Assembly (NCBI RefSeq): GCF_000179235.2
Contig: NZ_CP039373.1
Coordinates: 186,032-250,031 of the forward strand
Length of the DNA stretch: 64,000 bases
DNA from: Synechococcus sp. CB0101
GTDB taxonomy: Bacteria; Cyanobacteriota; Cyanobacteriia; PCC-6307; Cyanobiaceae
Reading direction: 5' to 3'
In this document: positions 1-8,040 of the stretch, in pieces
Position numbering within the stretch: the first letter of the stretch is position 1
Layout: each line of letters opens with the position of its first letter
Notes under the pieces: generated by a model
Databases searched by the model: none
Seen by the model: the letters and a program-made list of their open reading frames with translations, nothing else
Told to the model about the DNA's origin: nothing
Position numbers and translations under genes: made by a program

Positions 1-841
1 CCAGGCCGAGGCCCTGGTGGAAACCGATCGGCAGGGTTTGGCGGAAGCCCGTTCGCAGCGCACGATCGCCCTCAGTGCCCTGGCTCGCCAGCTCGATCTA
101 CCGCCGGAGCAAGCGGTGAGCATTGAGGATCCACTGTTGCCCGGCCCGGCCTGGACGCTCGGTTTAGATCCCACGCTGCAACGGGCGTTGCAGGACAGGC
201 CAGCTCTTGAAGCCCTCGATCAGCAGCGCCAGGCCAACCTCGCCCGCATCCAGGTGGCGCGTGCCTCGGGCCTGCCCCAGCTTGGGTTGTTGCTGGGTGG
301 GGGCATCAGTGGCGACTGGCTCAACGTGCCTGTGCTCAACACCAGCCCCCGGGTTTCGGTGAACGGTGCCGCAGGCCCTGACCTCCCCACCGTGAACACC
401 AGCGGCAGCGTGTCCGGCAGCTTCTACGACTGGGGTGCGGTGCTGGGGCTGCGCCAGCCTTTGTTTGATGGCGGCCTCACCCGTGAAGCCGTTGCGTTGG
501 CCAAGCGCCGCGCTCAGCAGAGCGAGCTGGCGATCGAGATCGCGGAGCAGGCCATTACCCAGCAGGTGGAAACCTTCTATGCCAGCCACCAGGCAGCAGG
601 GCCGCAAATGCGAGCCGCGGCGGCTGCAGCCGCTGCCGGTGCCGAGGCTGTGCGCGATGCACTGCTGCGCTACAGGGCGGGCGTCGCGCCGATCACCGAG
701 TTGTTGATCGCGCAACGCAACCTCCAGGCGGCCCGCTCCGCCGAAGCGGTGGCGATCCACCGCTGGAATCTCAGCCGCGCTGGCTTGGAGCTGGAAACCG
801 GCACCACGGCTGCGGAGAGCGGCTCCCCCGCCTCTCTTTAA
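1..841 (+). CDS. TolC-type outer-membrane efflux protein, C-terminal part (5' truncated)
   Basis: The frame is open to the left edge, so the N-terminus lies outside the window. What remains (about 280 residues) is an alanine- and glutamine-rich helical protein in the pattern of the outer-membrane factor family: helices broken by strand-like segments (around 'GSFYDWGAVLGLRQPLFDGG', then 'VETFYASHQAA'), and the repeat-end signature 'RYRAGVAPITELLIAQRNLQ', where such proteins usually read 'Y.aG..s..dll.aq..l'. Family members form trimeric channels for tripartite efflux or type I secretion across the outer membrane. The partner pump is not visible here. A 61-codon ORF starts 9 bases downstream and probably shares the transcript. 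The family call is firm; the substrate is unknown. Confidence 0.85.
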   Translation, partial: QAEALVETDRQGLAEARSQRTIALSALARQLDLPPEQAVSIEDPLLPGPAWTLGLDPTLQRALQDRPALEALDQQRQANLARIQVARASGLPQLGLLLGGGISGDWLNVPVLNTSPRVSVNGAAGPDLPTVNTSGSVSGSFYDWGAVLGLRQPLFDGGLTREAVALAKRRAQQSELAIEIAEQAITQQVETFYASHQAAGPQMRAAAAAAAAGAEAVRDALLRYRAGVAPITELLIAQRNLQAARSAEAVAIHRWNLSRAGLELETGTTAAESGSPASL

Positions 842-850
842 AGTGGTGGG

Positions 851-1036
851 ATGACCGACCAGGCCCAGCCCTCTTCCACGCCGCCAGCCAGCGAGCGGAT
901 CACCGAGCAGCTCGGCCGATTGATCCCATTGGTGAACGGCCGATCCAGGGTGGCCCGGGTGGGCTCGTCCCATGGCCGTGATGGCTTGCCTTCCCTGCTC
1001 AGTTGGGATGACGACGGTCACCTGAACGTGGACTGA
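851..1036 (+). CDS. Small hypothetical protein (61 aa)
   Basis: A 61-residue soluble, polar protein with no transmembrane segment and no motif I recognise. It starts with ATG 9 bases after the TolC-like stop and ends 3 bases before the start of the SelD fusion. This tight same-strand spacing makes it a plausible operon member. The mid-protein stretch 'EQLGRLIPLVNGRSRVARV' looks amphipathic and the C-terminus is acidic ('SWDDDGHLNVD'). A long antisense frame (164-1021) covers the same DNA but reads through the clear TolC-like gene and is treated as a shadow. Function unknown. Confidence 0.55.
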   Translation: MTDQAQPSSTPPASERITEQLGRLIPLVNGRSRVARVGSSHGRDGLPSLLSWDDDGHLNVD

Positions 1037-1039
1037 GCC

Positions 1040-3136
1040 TTGCGCTCACCGCATCGGCAGCCACCGGCTCGATCCTTGCTGGTGCTTGCCGGTGGCGGCC
1101 ACACCCATGCCTTGCTGTTGCGCCGCTGGATCATGCGGCCGCGGCTGAAGCCTGAGGCGGTGGCGGTGTTCCTGGTGAATCGCAGCAGCACCGCGCTCTA
1201 TTCCGGGATGGTGCCGGGCCTGGTGGCCGGCCTCTATCCGCATGAAGACTGCGCCATTGATCTGCGCGATCTGTGCCGGCGAGCGGGGGTGACCTTTCTC
1301 CAGGCGGAGATCAGCGGTGTGGATCTTGAGGGCCAGCTGCTGCGCTTGGCGGATCGCCCGCCCCTGCGCTTTGACGCCTTGAGCCTGAATGTGGGCTGCC
1401 AGACCCGCTGGCGTGATCCCAGCTCGAGCGCTGTTGTGCCGGTGAAGCCCCTCGAGCCGTTTCTGGCTTGGCTGGAGCAGCGTTTGCAGATGCCGCAGAG
1501 CCCCCCCGTGCGCATTCGTGGGGGCGGGGCCGCGGCGGTGGAAGTGGCGATGGCGCTGCGGGCCCGCGGTTTGGCAGCGGAACTGCTCGTGCGCGCCCGG
1601 CAGCTGCAGCTCGGATCACCGGCGGCGAATGCCGCTGCTCTGCAGTGCCTCACCCGTGCCGGGATCCCGATTCATTGGGGCACCGATGATCAGGCACCCG
1701 CCGACCTCGCCTGCACCGGCAGTGAAGCGCCGCCTTGGTTGGCGGCCAGTGGCCTGCCTGCGGAGGCGGAAACGGGCCGGGTGCTGACCGAGGCCAGCCT
1801 GCAGGTGCAGGGGCTCCCGCAGCTGTTTGCCAGCGGCGATTGCGCCGTGATCGCGGCTGACCCCAGGCCTGCAGCTGGCGTTTGGGCCGTGCGCTCCGCG
1901 CCTGTGCTCGCCGACAACCTGTGGCGCCACTTCAGCCGGCCTCAACAGCCGCTGCGGGTCTGGAAGCCCCAGCGATGGGCTCTGCAGCTGTTGGGCGATG
2001 GCAGCTTGCAGGCGCTGGCGTTTTACGGGCCCTTCAGCGTTGGCCCTGCACGTTGGTTGTGGCGCTGGAAAGACCGCATCGATCGCCGCTTCATGCAGGG
2101 CTTCCTGCCAGCGGCGCCCATGGCGGCCGCCGAGGCGCCGATGGCCTGCCGCGGTTGCGCCGCCAAGCTGCCGGCTGCTCCCTTGGAGGCGGCTTTGATG
2201 CGCCTCGATCCGGAAGGCATCGCGCCAGCACCCCAGGATGCCGCCTGCCTGGATCGCAATGGGCACGGTGAGCTGCTGCTGCAAAGCGTGGATGGCTTTC
2301 CGGCCCTGCTCGATGACCCCTGGCTCAATGCCCGCCTCACCACCCTGCATGCCTGCAGTGATCTCTGGGCCTGCGGGGCGCGGCTCCACAGCCTGCAAGC
2401 GGTGGTGACCCTGCCGGAGGCGGCGCCGGCGCTGCAGGAGGAGGTGTTGCTCCACACCCTGGCGGGCGTGCGCTCGGTGCTCGAGCCGGAGGGGGCAACG
2501 CTGCTGGGCGGCCACACCCTCGAGGGGCGCGATGGGGCGGGGCTGGGGCTCACCCTGGCGGTGAATGGGCTGGTGAGGCCAGAGCGTCAGTGGCCGAAGG
2601 GCCCCCTGGCGGAAGGCCAGCGGTTGTTGCTCACCCGCCCGATCGGCACGGGGGTGCTCTTTGCGGCGGCGATGGCGGGAGCAGCGCGGCCCGCCTGGCT
2701 CGATGCTGCCCTGGAGGTGATGCAGCAAAGCCAGGCGCCCTTGGTGGATCTACTGGCCGCCCATGGCTGCCAGGCCTGCACGGACGTGACTGGTTTTGGC
2801 CTGCTCGGCCATCTGGGGGAAATGCTCGGATCTGCTCTGCAGGTGCTGTTGGATCCAGAGGCCATCCCTGCCCTGCCCGGGGCCTTGGAGCTGTTGGAGC
2901 AGGGGCTGAGCAGCACCTTGGCGCCCGCCAATGCCCGGGCCCTGGCTTTGCTGGAGGCTTCCGGCTCGGTGCGGCTCAGCGGCGCCGCCACGGCAGCCCA
3001 GCAACAGCTGTGGATTGACCCGCAGACCTGCGGCCCGTTGCTCGCGGCGTTGCCTGAGGCTTCAGCCCCGGCTGCCCTGGCGGCGATTCAGGCGGCTGGC
3101 TTTTACCAGGCCGCCCTGATCGGCCGGGTGCTCTAG
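1040..3136 (+). CDS. selD: Selenide, water dikinase fused to an N-terminal FAD/NAD(P) oxidoreductase
   Basis: The protein is 698 aa in two parts. Residues 10 to about 340 form a pyridine nucleotide-disulfide oxidoreductase/NDH-2-like domain: the FAD site begins 'LVLAGGGHTHALLL' and a second 'GDCAVI' box follows near residue 275. Residues 365-698 are SelD, which makes selenophosphate from selenide and ATP. The catalytic Cys/Lys pair sits in 'GCAAK' (C373, K376) with the usual three-residue spacing. SelD boxes follow: 'QSVDGFPALLDDPW', 'GGHTLEG', 'TDVTGFGLLGHL'. Fused SelD proteins of this kind are known in cyanobacteria, where selenophosphate is thought to serve tRNA 2-selenouridine. The start used is TTG at 1040; no better start is visible. 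The 3' end overlaps the convergent gene by 4 bases. Confidence 0.93.
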   Translation: MRSPHRQPPARSLLVLAGGGHTHALLLRRWIMRPRLKPEAVAVFLVNRSSTALYSGMVPGLVAGLYPHEDCAIDLRDLCRRAGVTFLQAEISGVDLEGQLLRLADRPPLRFDALSLNVGCQTRWRDPSSSAVVPVKPLEPFLAWLEQRLQMPQSPPVRIRGGGAAAVEVAMALRARGLAAELLVRARQLQLGSPAANAAALQCLTRAGIPIHWGTDDQAPADLACTGSEAPPWLAASGLPAEAETGRVLTEASLQVQGLPQLFASGDCAVIAADPRPAAGVWAVRSAPVLADNLWRHFSRPQQPLRVWKPQRWALQLLGDGSLQALAFYGPFSVGPARWLWRWKDRIDRRFMQGFLPAAPMAAAEAPMACRGCAAKLPAAPLEAALMRLDPEGIAPAPQDAACLDRNGHGELLLQSVDGFPALLDDPWLNARLTTLHACSDLWACGARLHSLQAVVTLPEAAPALQEEVLLHTLAGVRSVLEPEGATLLGGHTLEGRDGAGLGLTLAVNGLVRPERQWPKGPLAEGQRLLLTRPIGTGVLFAAAMAGAARPAWLDAALEVMQQSQAPLVDLLAAHGCQACTDVTGFGLLGHLGEMLGSALQVLLDPEAIPALPGALELLEQGLSSTLAPANARALALLEASGSVRLSGAATAAQQQLWIDPQTCGPLLAALPEASAPAALAAIQAAGFYQAALIGRVL

Positions 3137-3942
3137 TCGCGCACCAGCCAGCCGGCGGTGAGATCGTCTGGATCGCGCTGCAGGTAGAAGTAGCCGCGGG
3201 CACCGGAGCGGCCCTTCACCAGCAGCGCGCGGTAGTTGTAGCCAACGCCCTTGGCGTCGGTCTCGCTGAGGCTGCCCCAGCAGCTGGCTGGATCCAGCTT
3301 CAGTTGGCCGCTGTAGCTGGCGGTTTCACCCACGCCGCCGTAGCTGGACAGCGCCAGGCCACGCACCGCACCATCGCGCCATTGCTCCCGTTGCACCACG
3401 GCGTTGGGGCTCCAGCCGCCATTGCGCCAGGTGAGCCCCACTTGGCTGCTCAGCACCAGGCCATTGAGATCCGCCGCCTGGCAGGTCCCGGGCGCCATCG
3501 GCAGCCAGCGGCTGGTGATCACGCTGCCGGTGTTGCGGTTGAGGCTGTAGAGCGGGCGGCCTTTGCCATCCAGTACCACTTCACTGCGCTCGCGGCCCCA
3601 CGGCAACGTGCGCTCCAGCTGCAACACGCATCCCGCCGCCATGCGGGCTGTGCCGCTGTAAGTGGCCTGGCGCTCGCTGCGGCCGAGCCGCTCCACCACC
3701 GTTCCTTGCAGCTTGCCGCCAGCCAGCCAACGCTCCTCCAACACATGCGCCGTGGGGGTGTTGCGCTCCTTGCCGCTCTGCACCCCCATGCCCATCACGG
3801 CGTAGCGCCCGAGCATGGGGGTGGGGCAGCTGCTGGGTGCTGCCTGGGCCGGAGCAGCCAGTGCGGCGATGGGCAGGCTCAGGCCCAGGGCCGCCACAGG
3901 GAGTAGAGCCGACAGACGAGGCGCCATGGGCTGTTGCTGCAT
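3133..3942 (-). CDS. Secreted hypothetical protein
   Basis: A 269-aa protein with a clear Sec signal peptide: a hydrophobic stretch 'LLPVAALGLSLPIAALA' ends in AxA-type sites ('APAQA-AP'). The mature part is rich in Trp, Gly and Arg with alternating strand-like patterns ('LQGTVVERLGRSERQATYSG', 'TASYSGQLKLD') and three Cys, suggesting an all-beta periplasmic or surface protein. I do not recognise the family. The ATG at 3942 is used; a second ATG at 3927 ('MAPRLSALLPV') would give a more typical signal-peptide length. It is convergent with selD (4-base overlap) and about 50 bases beyond the 3' end of the same-strand LuxR-type gene. Confidence 0.7.
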   Translation of the reverse strand: MQQQPMAPRLSALLPVAALGLSLPIAALAAPAQAAPSSCPTPMLGRYAVMGMGVQSGKERNTPTAHVLEERWLAGGKLQGTVVERLGRSERQATYSGTARMAAGCVLQLERTLPWGRERSEVVLDGKGRPLYSLNRNTGSVITSRWLPMAPGTCQAADLNGLVLSSQVGLTWRNGGWSPNAVVQREQWRDGAVRGLALSSYGGVGETASYSGQLKLDPASCWGSLSETDAKGVGYNYRALLVKGRSGARGYFYLQRDPDDLTAGWLVRD

Positions 3943-3994
3943 GCATCGACCCGCAGTATGGGCGTGTTGTGCAGGTCTGCGTTCGGGAGCGGGT

Positions 3995-4681
3995 TCAGAT
4001 CTGAACCATGCCGCAGCGCATCCCTTTGAGCACCGCCTGCACGCGGTTGTTCACCTCCAGCGTTTTGAGCAGCCGTTTGGTGTAAGTGCGCGCCGTTTCT
4101 TCGCTCACCACCAGTTGTTCGGCGATTTCGCGGTCGGTGAGACCGCTGGCGAGCAGATCGAGCACCTCGTATTCGCGCGGCGTCAGCCGCGGGCAGCTCA
4201 GATACGGCAGTTGGCCGGAGCGCAACGAGGGGCTCCGGTAGGAGTGATGACCCATCACGGCCATCACGGCCGCCTCCAGCGGTTTCTGGTCTTCGATGAA
4301 ATCCGCTTCCGCCACCACCGCCTCCAGCCAGCTGGCTTCGGCGTATTCCACCGGGATGGCATCACCGAGGGCCAGCACCACCACCTTCAGTTGGGGTTGG
4401 CATTGACGCGCCTTGCGGGCCAGTTCAAAGCCGTTGCCGTTTTCCAGAAAGTCGGTGCAGATCAGCAGTTCGTAGGGCTCCTGCTGGAGATAGCTGAGGC
4501 AACTCTGCTCATCGGTGACGGCGCAACCGATCAGGGTGGATGAGCTGAAGCTTTCGCAGAGGCAACGCAGAAAAAAACGCCCCTTCAGGGCCAGTGCCAC
4601 CTTGCCTTGCACCGCCACCGACAACAGCACCTCATCGAGATTGCCGTTGCTGAGGCTGTCGAGATACGGCGTGAAGTCCAT
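3995..4681 (-). CDS. LuxR/NarL-family response regulator
   Basis: A 228-aa protein with an N-terminal receiver-like domain (about 30-155) and a C-terminal LuxR-type helix-turn-helix (about 163-225). The HTH is clear: 'LTPREYEVLDLLASGLTDRE', then 'IAEQLVVSEETARTYTKRLL' and 'KTLEVNNRVQAV'. The receiver keeps an Asp in 'LICTDFLENGNGFELARKA' in the phosphoacceptor position, but the rest is divergent and I do not see the conserved Lys-Pro pair ('EADFIEDQKP' is the nearest), so phosphorylation is uncertain. No histidine kinase lies next to it. The start is ATG at 4681. The N-terminal 30 residues before the receiver are longer than usual. Confidence 0.85.
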   Translation of the reverse strand: MDFTPYLDSLSNGNLDEVLLSVAVQGKVALALKGRFFLRCLCESFSSSTLIGCAVTDEQSCLSYLQQEPYELLICTDFLENGNGFELARKARQCQPQLKVVVLALGDAIPVEYAEASWLEAVVAEADFIEDQKPLEAAVMAVMGHHSYRSPSLRSGQLPYLSCPRLTPREYEVLDLLASGLTDREIAEQLVVSEETARTYTKRLLKTLEVNNRVQAVLKGMRCGMVQI

Positions 4682-4733
4682 CGCGCAGCCCCTGGCGAGT
4701 GGTCATCATCGCGCCCAGCCGAGCTGGATGGGC

Positions 4734-4964
4734 TCAGGTCGCAACCTTTTTTTCCTCCCGAGTCAGTTGGGCGTAGAGATATTGCGGCGATTTGTAGTGT
4801 TTCGGTAAGCAATGATGCAATGTCTCGAGTCGTCCCCAACAGACCGTGCGCTGAATCTTGTTGAGGGTTCGCTTCTCAGCGATCAACATCTTCAGGGCTT
4901 TGCAATACAGCTGGTAATTGGCTTCGAGCTCGCCAATCGTGATGCGGGCTTCCTGGGGGCTCAT
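4734..4964 (-). CDS. Small basic hypothetical protein (76 aa)
   Basis: A 76-residue, lysine-rich, helical protein with no signal or membrane segment. The first half ('ITIGELEANYQLYCKALKML') looks like a helical hairpin; the second half carries conserved-looking 'VCWGRLETLHHCLPKHYKSP' with two Cys and two His. It begins 4 bases after the stop of the CP12-like gene on the same strand, so the two are almost certainly cotranscribed. The LuxR-type regulator follows 52 bases downstream on the same strand. I do not recognise a named family. Confidence 0.6.
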   Translation of the reverse strand: MSPQEARITIGELEANYQLYCKALKMLIAEKRTLNKIQRTVCWGRLETLHHCLPKHYKSPQYLYAQLTREEKKVAT

Positions 4965-4968
4965 GGTT

Positions 4969-5187
4969 TCAGTCGTCGTAGACGAGGCACTCAGGGGCTT
5001 GTGGATTGAGGTCGCAATACACCTCGAGCGGTGAGGGATCTTTCTGCTCGCCGGGGTGGTGCTGCTGGTAGGTCTCCAGATCCTTGAGCTCGCCTTCGAG
5101 GTGGTTGATCTTGGCGGTGTCGCCGCTCTGGCGGGCCTGATCGAGCTCAGCCTTCAGCTTGGCCAGGTGGGCTTCGATGTTCTCCAA
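4969..5187 (-). CDS. CP12-like peptide (C-terminal CP12 motif only)
   Basis: A 72-aa charged protein. Residues 1-45 are helical and coiled-coil-like ('HLAKLKAELDQARQSGDTAK'). The last 20 residues, 'PLEVYCDLNPQAPECLVYDD', match the C-terminal half of CP12, including the spaced Cys pair (C-x7-C) and the terminal acidic Tyr tail that inserts into GAPDH. The central CP12 hallmark AWDxVEEL is absent; the region before the motif reads 'ELKDLETYQQHHPGEQKDPS'. In standard CP12 the peptide bridges GAPDH and phosphoribulokinase in the dark. This form keeps only the GAPDH-side loop, so PRK binding is doubtful. It starts with TTG at 5187; no ATG is available. Followed after 4 bases by the gene at 4734-4964. 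Confidence 0.6.
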   Translation of the reverse strand: MENIEAHLAKLKAELDQARQSGDTAKINHLEGELKDLETYQQHHPGEQKDPSPLEVYCDLNPQAPECLVYDD

Positions 5188-5310
5188 GGATCGATGGTGA
5201 TCGGCTGGGTACAGCTACGAACGGTGCCCAGGCCGTCGCTACCCCCATATGGGGGCAACCCGTCAGCCCTGCGCTTCTCCTGTCAGAGTGGTTTGAGCCC
5301 CAGGGTTCGT

Positions 5311-5832
5311 GTGATCCGCCGATTCCGGCTGTTGCCCTTGTTGGCTGTGCTGTTGCTGGCGAGTTGTCGCTCGAATGCACCCTCGCCCCAGGAGCGTGAG
5401 CGGCTGGCTGAGCAGCAGCGTTTGCTCAGCTTGTGCAAGCGCCATCAGGAGCGGCTGCCGGCTTTGGTGGAGCGCTTCAACACCGCCCAGGCCCAGCTGA
5501 CCGCGGTCCGTGCCAAGGCCTACGTGCCTGGCCCTGCCCCCCAACCCCTCGATCCCGAGGAGCAGCGCCGCCTCACCATCTACGACCAGCAGGCCGAGCA
5601 AGACCTCTACGAGCAGGCCGTGGATGCCTGGCGGCGCCAGGAGGCGGAGCGACGGGAGCGCTGGGAGCGCCAGCAGACCAGCGAAGAGGCCACAGCCGCT
5701 GAAGCGTTGAACCGTGCGGCAGCCGCCCTGCGCCAGGTGTATCCCGAGCTGTTGCTGGCTGGTGCCGAGCCTCGACTCAACCAACCCGAGCTGGAACGCT
5801 TCAGCCGCTGCCAGCCGGAGCAGTTTCGGTGA
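5311..5832 (+). CDS. Predicted lipoprotein, helical
   Basis: A 173-aa protein starting at GTG 5311, chosen because it puts a textbook lipoprotein signal at the N-terminus: basic 'VIRRFR', hydrophobic 'LLPLLAVLLLA', then the lipobox Cys in 'LLASC'. The mature part is strongly charged and helical (Glu/Arg/Gln-rich, 'EQDLYEQAVDAWRRQEAERR'), likely a periplasmic coiled coil. The frame stays open upstream to 5056, but that stretch lies antisense to the CP12-like gene and is not needed. The gene overlaps the next by GTGA (5829-5832), so the two are translationally coupled. Family not recognised. Confidence 0.7.
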   Translation: MIRRFRLLPLLAVLLLASCRSNAPSPQERERLAEQQRLLSLCKRHQERLPALVERFNTAQAQLTAVRAKAYVPGPAPQPLDPEEQRRLTIYDQQAEQDLYEQAVDAWRRQEAERRERWERQQTSEEATAAEALNRAAAALRQVYPELLLAGAEPRLNQPELERFSRCQPEQFR

Positions 5833-6206
5833 GTAGCGGCTGGTGGCGATGGGGTTGCTGTCTGGCGCTCCTCCCTGGCCTCAAGGCTCCGGCGCTGGCC
5901 CAGCTGCCGGAGCCGCCGCCCTTGCCTGCCGTGCCGGTGAACCCAGAGCTGGCCAATTGCGTCACCCGCTATGGCCACACCGGCTGTGCGGCGCGGTTGT
6001 ACGCCCAATTGCTGTGCCGCTCCGTTGGTGATCCGGCGATCAGCGAGCAGCTGGAGCAGCAGTTGGCCGAGCAATACGAACAGGCGGCGATCGACTTCCG
6101 CGGCATCACCCCCGAGCAGGTGGAAACAGCGGCGGTTCGCTACTACAGCCCGATGCTGTGTCCTGAGAAGAGTCCTCAAATTCGGCAGTTGTTCAATCCG
6201 TCTTGA
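5829..6206 (+). CDS. Exported small hypothetical protein
   Basis: A 125-aa protein starting at GTG 5829, which overlaps the stop of the lipoprotein gene. The N-terminus is a signal peptide ('WWRWGCCLALLPGLKAPALA'). The mature part has a proline-rich linker ('LPEPPPLPAVPV') followed by a domain with four Cys ('LANCVTRYGHTGCAARLYAQ', 'LLCRSVGD', 'PMLCPEK'), which suggests two periplasmic disulfides. Coupling to a lipoprotein gene suggests that the two act together in the periplasm. Not recognised beyond that. Confidence 0.65.
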   Translation: MSSGWWRWGCCLALLPGLKAPALAQLPEPPPLPAVPVNPELANCVTRYGHTGCAARLYAQLLCRSVGDPAISEQLEQQLAEQYEQAAIDFRGITPEQVETAAVRYYSPMLCPEKSPQIRQLFNPS

Positions 6207-6310
6207 TCAAGGCGGTGAACCGCACCGAAGCAAAAGGTTGGCTGGCCGCTGATCTGTTTTGAATTGAGACAGGCTTTTGGCGGCTGCCTCTCATTCATCC
6301 TCCCCTGGTT

Positions 6311-6883
6311 TTGGTGCATGGCCTGCTCGACACCCCTGCGGTGTTCGGGCGGTTGCGGCAACAGCTTGCGGGGCGTCGTGAGCTGTTAATCAGCCCAGCG
6401 CTCCCCCTGCGATTAGGCCGCACGTCGGTGCAGGAGGCGGCTCGCTTGCTCGATCGCGAGCTGGAATGGATGGCGCCCCGTTTTGGGGTGATGGATGTGT
6501 TGGGGTTTTCGATGGGTGGGGTGATCGCGCGCACCTGGATTCAGCGGCTGGGTGGTGAGCGCCGCACGCGCCGCTTCATCAGCCTGGGCAGTCCGCAGCA
6601 GGGCACCTGGACGGCGCAGCCCTGGTCGAGCCGGCTTTTCCCTGGGTTGGCCGATCTCAAGCCCGGCAGCCCTTTGCTCCAGGGGCTCAACAGCGATCTC
6701 GAGGGGTTACGCCGGGTGGAATGCCACAGCTTTTATTCCGCCCTTGATCTGGCGGTGGTGCCGGCCTGGAGCGCCGTGTTGCCCGTGGGCAGCCAGCGGG
6801 TGTTGCCTGTCGCCACCCACCCTCAGCTGCTGCGGGATCCAGCCGCGTTGGCACCGTTGGTGGCTGAATTGCTGCGCGATTGA
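6311..6883 (+). CDS. Lipase-like alpha/beta hydrolase
   Basis: The protein has alpha/beta-hydrolase features: an oxyanion segment 'LVHGLLDTP', a nucleophile elbow 'GFSMGGVIART' (Ser in GxSxG), 'SLGSPQQGTWTA' as in triacylglycerol lipases of the LipA/PGAP1-like kind, and a late 'VATHPQLLRDP' that could supply the His. It is about 190 aa and has no signal peptide. The start is odd. The first canonical start in frame is TTG 6311, but the codons before it read 'HPPLV', completing the first beta strand ('PLVLVHG'). The only start-like codons further up are ATT at 6293 or 6263, then a stop at 6260. The true start may therefore be ATT 6293. Confidence 0.78.
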   Translation: MVHGLLDTPAVFGRLRQQLAGRRELLISPALPLRLGRTSVQEAARLLDRELEWMAPRFGVMDVLGFSMGGVIARTWIQRLGGERRTRRFISLGSPQQGTWTAQPWSSRLFPGLADLKPGSPLLQGLNSDLEGLRRVECHSFYSALDLAVVPAWSAVLPVGSQRVLPVATHPQLLRDPAALAPLVAELLRD

Positions 6884-6945
6884 TGCACGGCAGCTTGGCT
6901 GCTTGTGGGTTGCATAGGGAGTGAAATCAGTGGGCTGACGCAACG

Positions 6946-8040
6946 GTGGATGGGCTGGGCCTTTCTGTGGGGTTGCGTTGGTTGCTGGGTTGGTGGTTGT
7001 CGTGGCATTTATGCCCCTTACCGCTCGGCCAGTTGGAGCACAGCCCAGCGGTTTCGGTGTTGATTCCGGCCCGCAATGAGGAAACAACCCTGGGCAACTT
7101 GCTAAGTGCCTTGCAGGCGCAAAGGCTCAAACCGTTGGAGGTGATCGTGATCGACGACCACTCCACCGATCGCACCGCTGCGGTTGCTGCTGCCGCTGGC
7201 GGCGAACTGCCCTTGCTGTTGATCCAGCCACCCCCCTTGCCGCCGGGTTGGTGCGGCAAAACCTGGGCCTTGCACAACGGCGTGCGAGCCAGCTCCGGGG
7301 AGGTGTTGGTGTTTCTTGATGCCGATACCGAACCGGCTCCGGGCTTCTTGCACAGCCTGGTGGTGCAGCAGCAAGCCCTGGGCGGATTGGTGTCGGTGCA
7401 GCCGTTTCACCGCACGGAACGGTTGTATGAGCAGTTGTCGTTGTTGTTCAACCTGGTGGGCCTGATGGCGGTGCCGCTGGGGGTGCGCTGCGGTGTGGCC
7501 TTCGGGCCGGCCATGGCCACCAGCCGCGAGCACTACCGCCGCAGTGGGGGCCATGCCGCGGTGGCCGGCAAGGTGGTGGAGGACTGGTTTTTGGCCCATC
7601 GCTACGAGCAGGCGGGCTTGGCCGTGAGCGCCTTCATCGGCGACGGCCTGATCGCCTACCGCATGTATCCCGGCGGTCTTGGCGATCTGGTGGTGGGCTT
7701 CGACAAAAACTTCGCCACTGCAGCCGGGGAAGTGCGCTGGCCCTGGATGCTGGCGGTGGTGCTCTGGCTCTCGGGCTTGTTCTGGGCCGCCTGGTGTCTG
7801 CCAGCTTCTCTGTTGGGTTGGCCGCTGGTGGGTACCGCCGATGTGCGCCTGCATGCGGCGGTGTATGCGGCCTACGCCCTGCAGCTGCTGGTGATCACCC
7901 AGCGGGTCGGGCGCTTTCGCTGGAGCCCTTTGATCTTTCCGATTCCCGTGCTGTTTTTTTTGGTGGTGTTTGTGCTGGCCATCGTCAATCTCGAGCGCGG
8001 CTCCGTGCGCTGGAAAGGCCGCACGGTGAGCACCCGTTGA
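6946..8040 (+). CDS. Family 2 glycosyltransferase, carotenoid-type (CrtQ/CruC-like)
   Basis: A 364-aa membrane glycosyltransferase. The GT2 domain starts near residue 35: 'VSVLIPARNEE', 'VIVIDDHSTDRT', then the metal-binding 'FLDADTEP' and a later 'VEDWFLAHRYEQAG' acceptor-site motif. One hydrophobic segment precedes it and three to four follow at the C-terminus. The downstream gene, which overlaps its stop codon, resembles CrtO of staphyloxanthin synthesis. Together the pair fits CrtQ-CrtO (or CruC-CruD of green sulfur bacteria), adding a sugar and then a fatty acyl chain to a carotenoid. Cyanobacterial CruG is an alternative for this GT2 protein. The GTG at 6946 is the start used. The substrate is inferred only. 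Confidence 0.8.
   Translation: MDGLGLSVGLRWLLGWWLSWHLCPLPLGQLEHSPAVSVLIPARNEETTLGNLLSALQAQRLKPLEVIVIDDHSTDRTAAVAAAAGGELPLLLIQPPPLPPGWCGKTWALHNGVRASSGEVLVFLDADTEPAPGFLHSLVVQQQALGGLVSVQPFHRTERLYEQLSLLFNLVGLMAVPLGVRCGVAFGPAMATSREHYRRSGGHAAVAGKVVEDWFLAHRYEQAGLAVSAFIGDGLIAYRMYPGGLGDLVVGFDKNFATAAGEVRWPWMLAVVLWLSGLFWAAWCLPASLLGWPLVGTADVRLHAAVYAAYALQLLVITQRVGRFRWSPLIFPIPVLFFLVVFVLAIVNLERGSVRWKGRTVSTR

Noticed and set aside
1616-2728. A 370-codon antisense frame inside selD
   Set aside because: His/Gln/Arg-rich shadow of the SelD fusion with no domain features.
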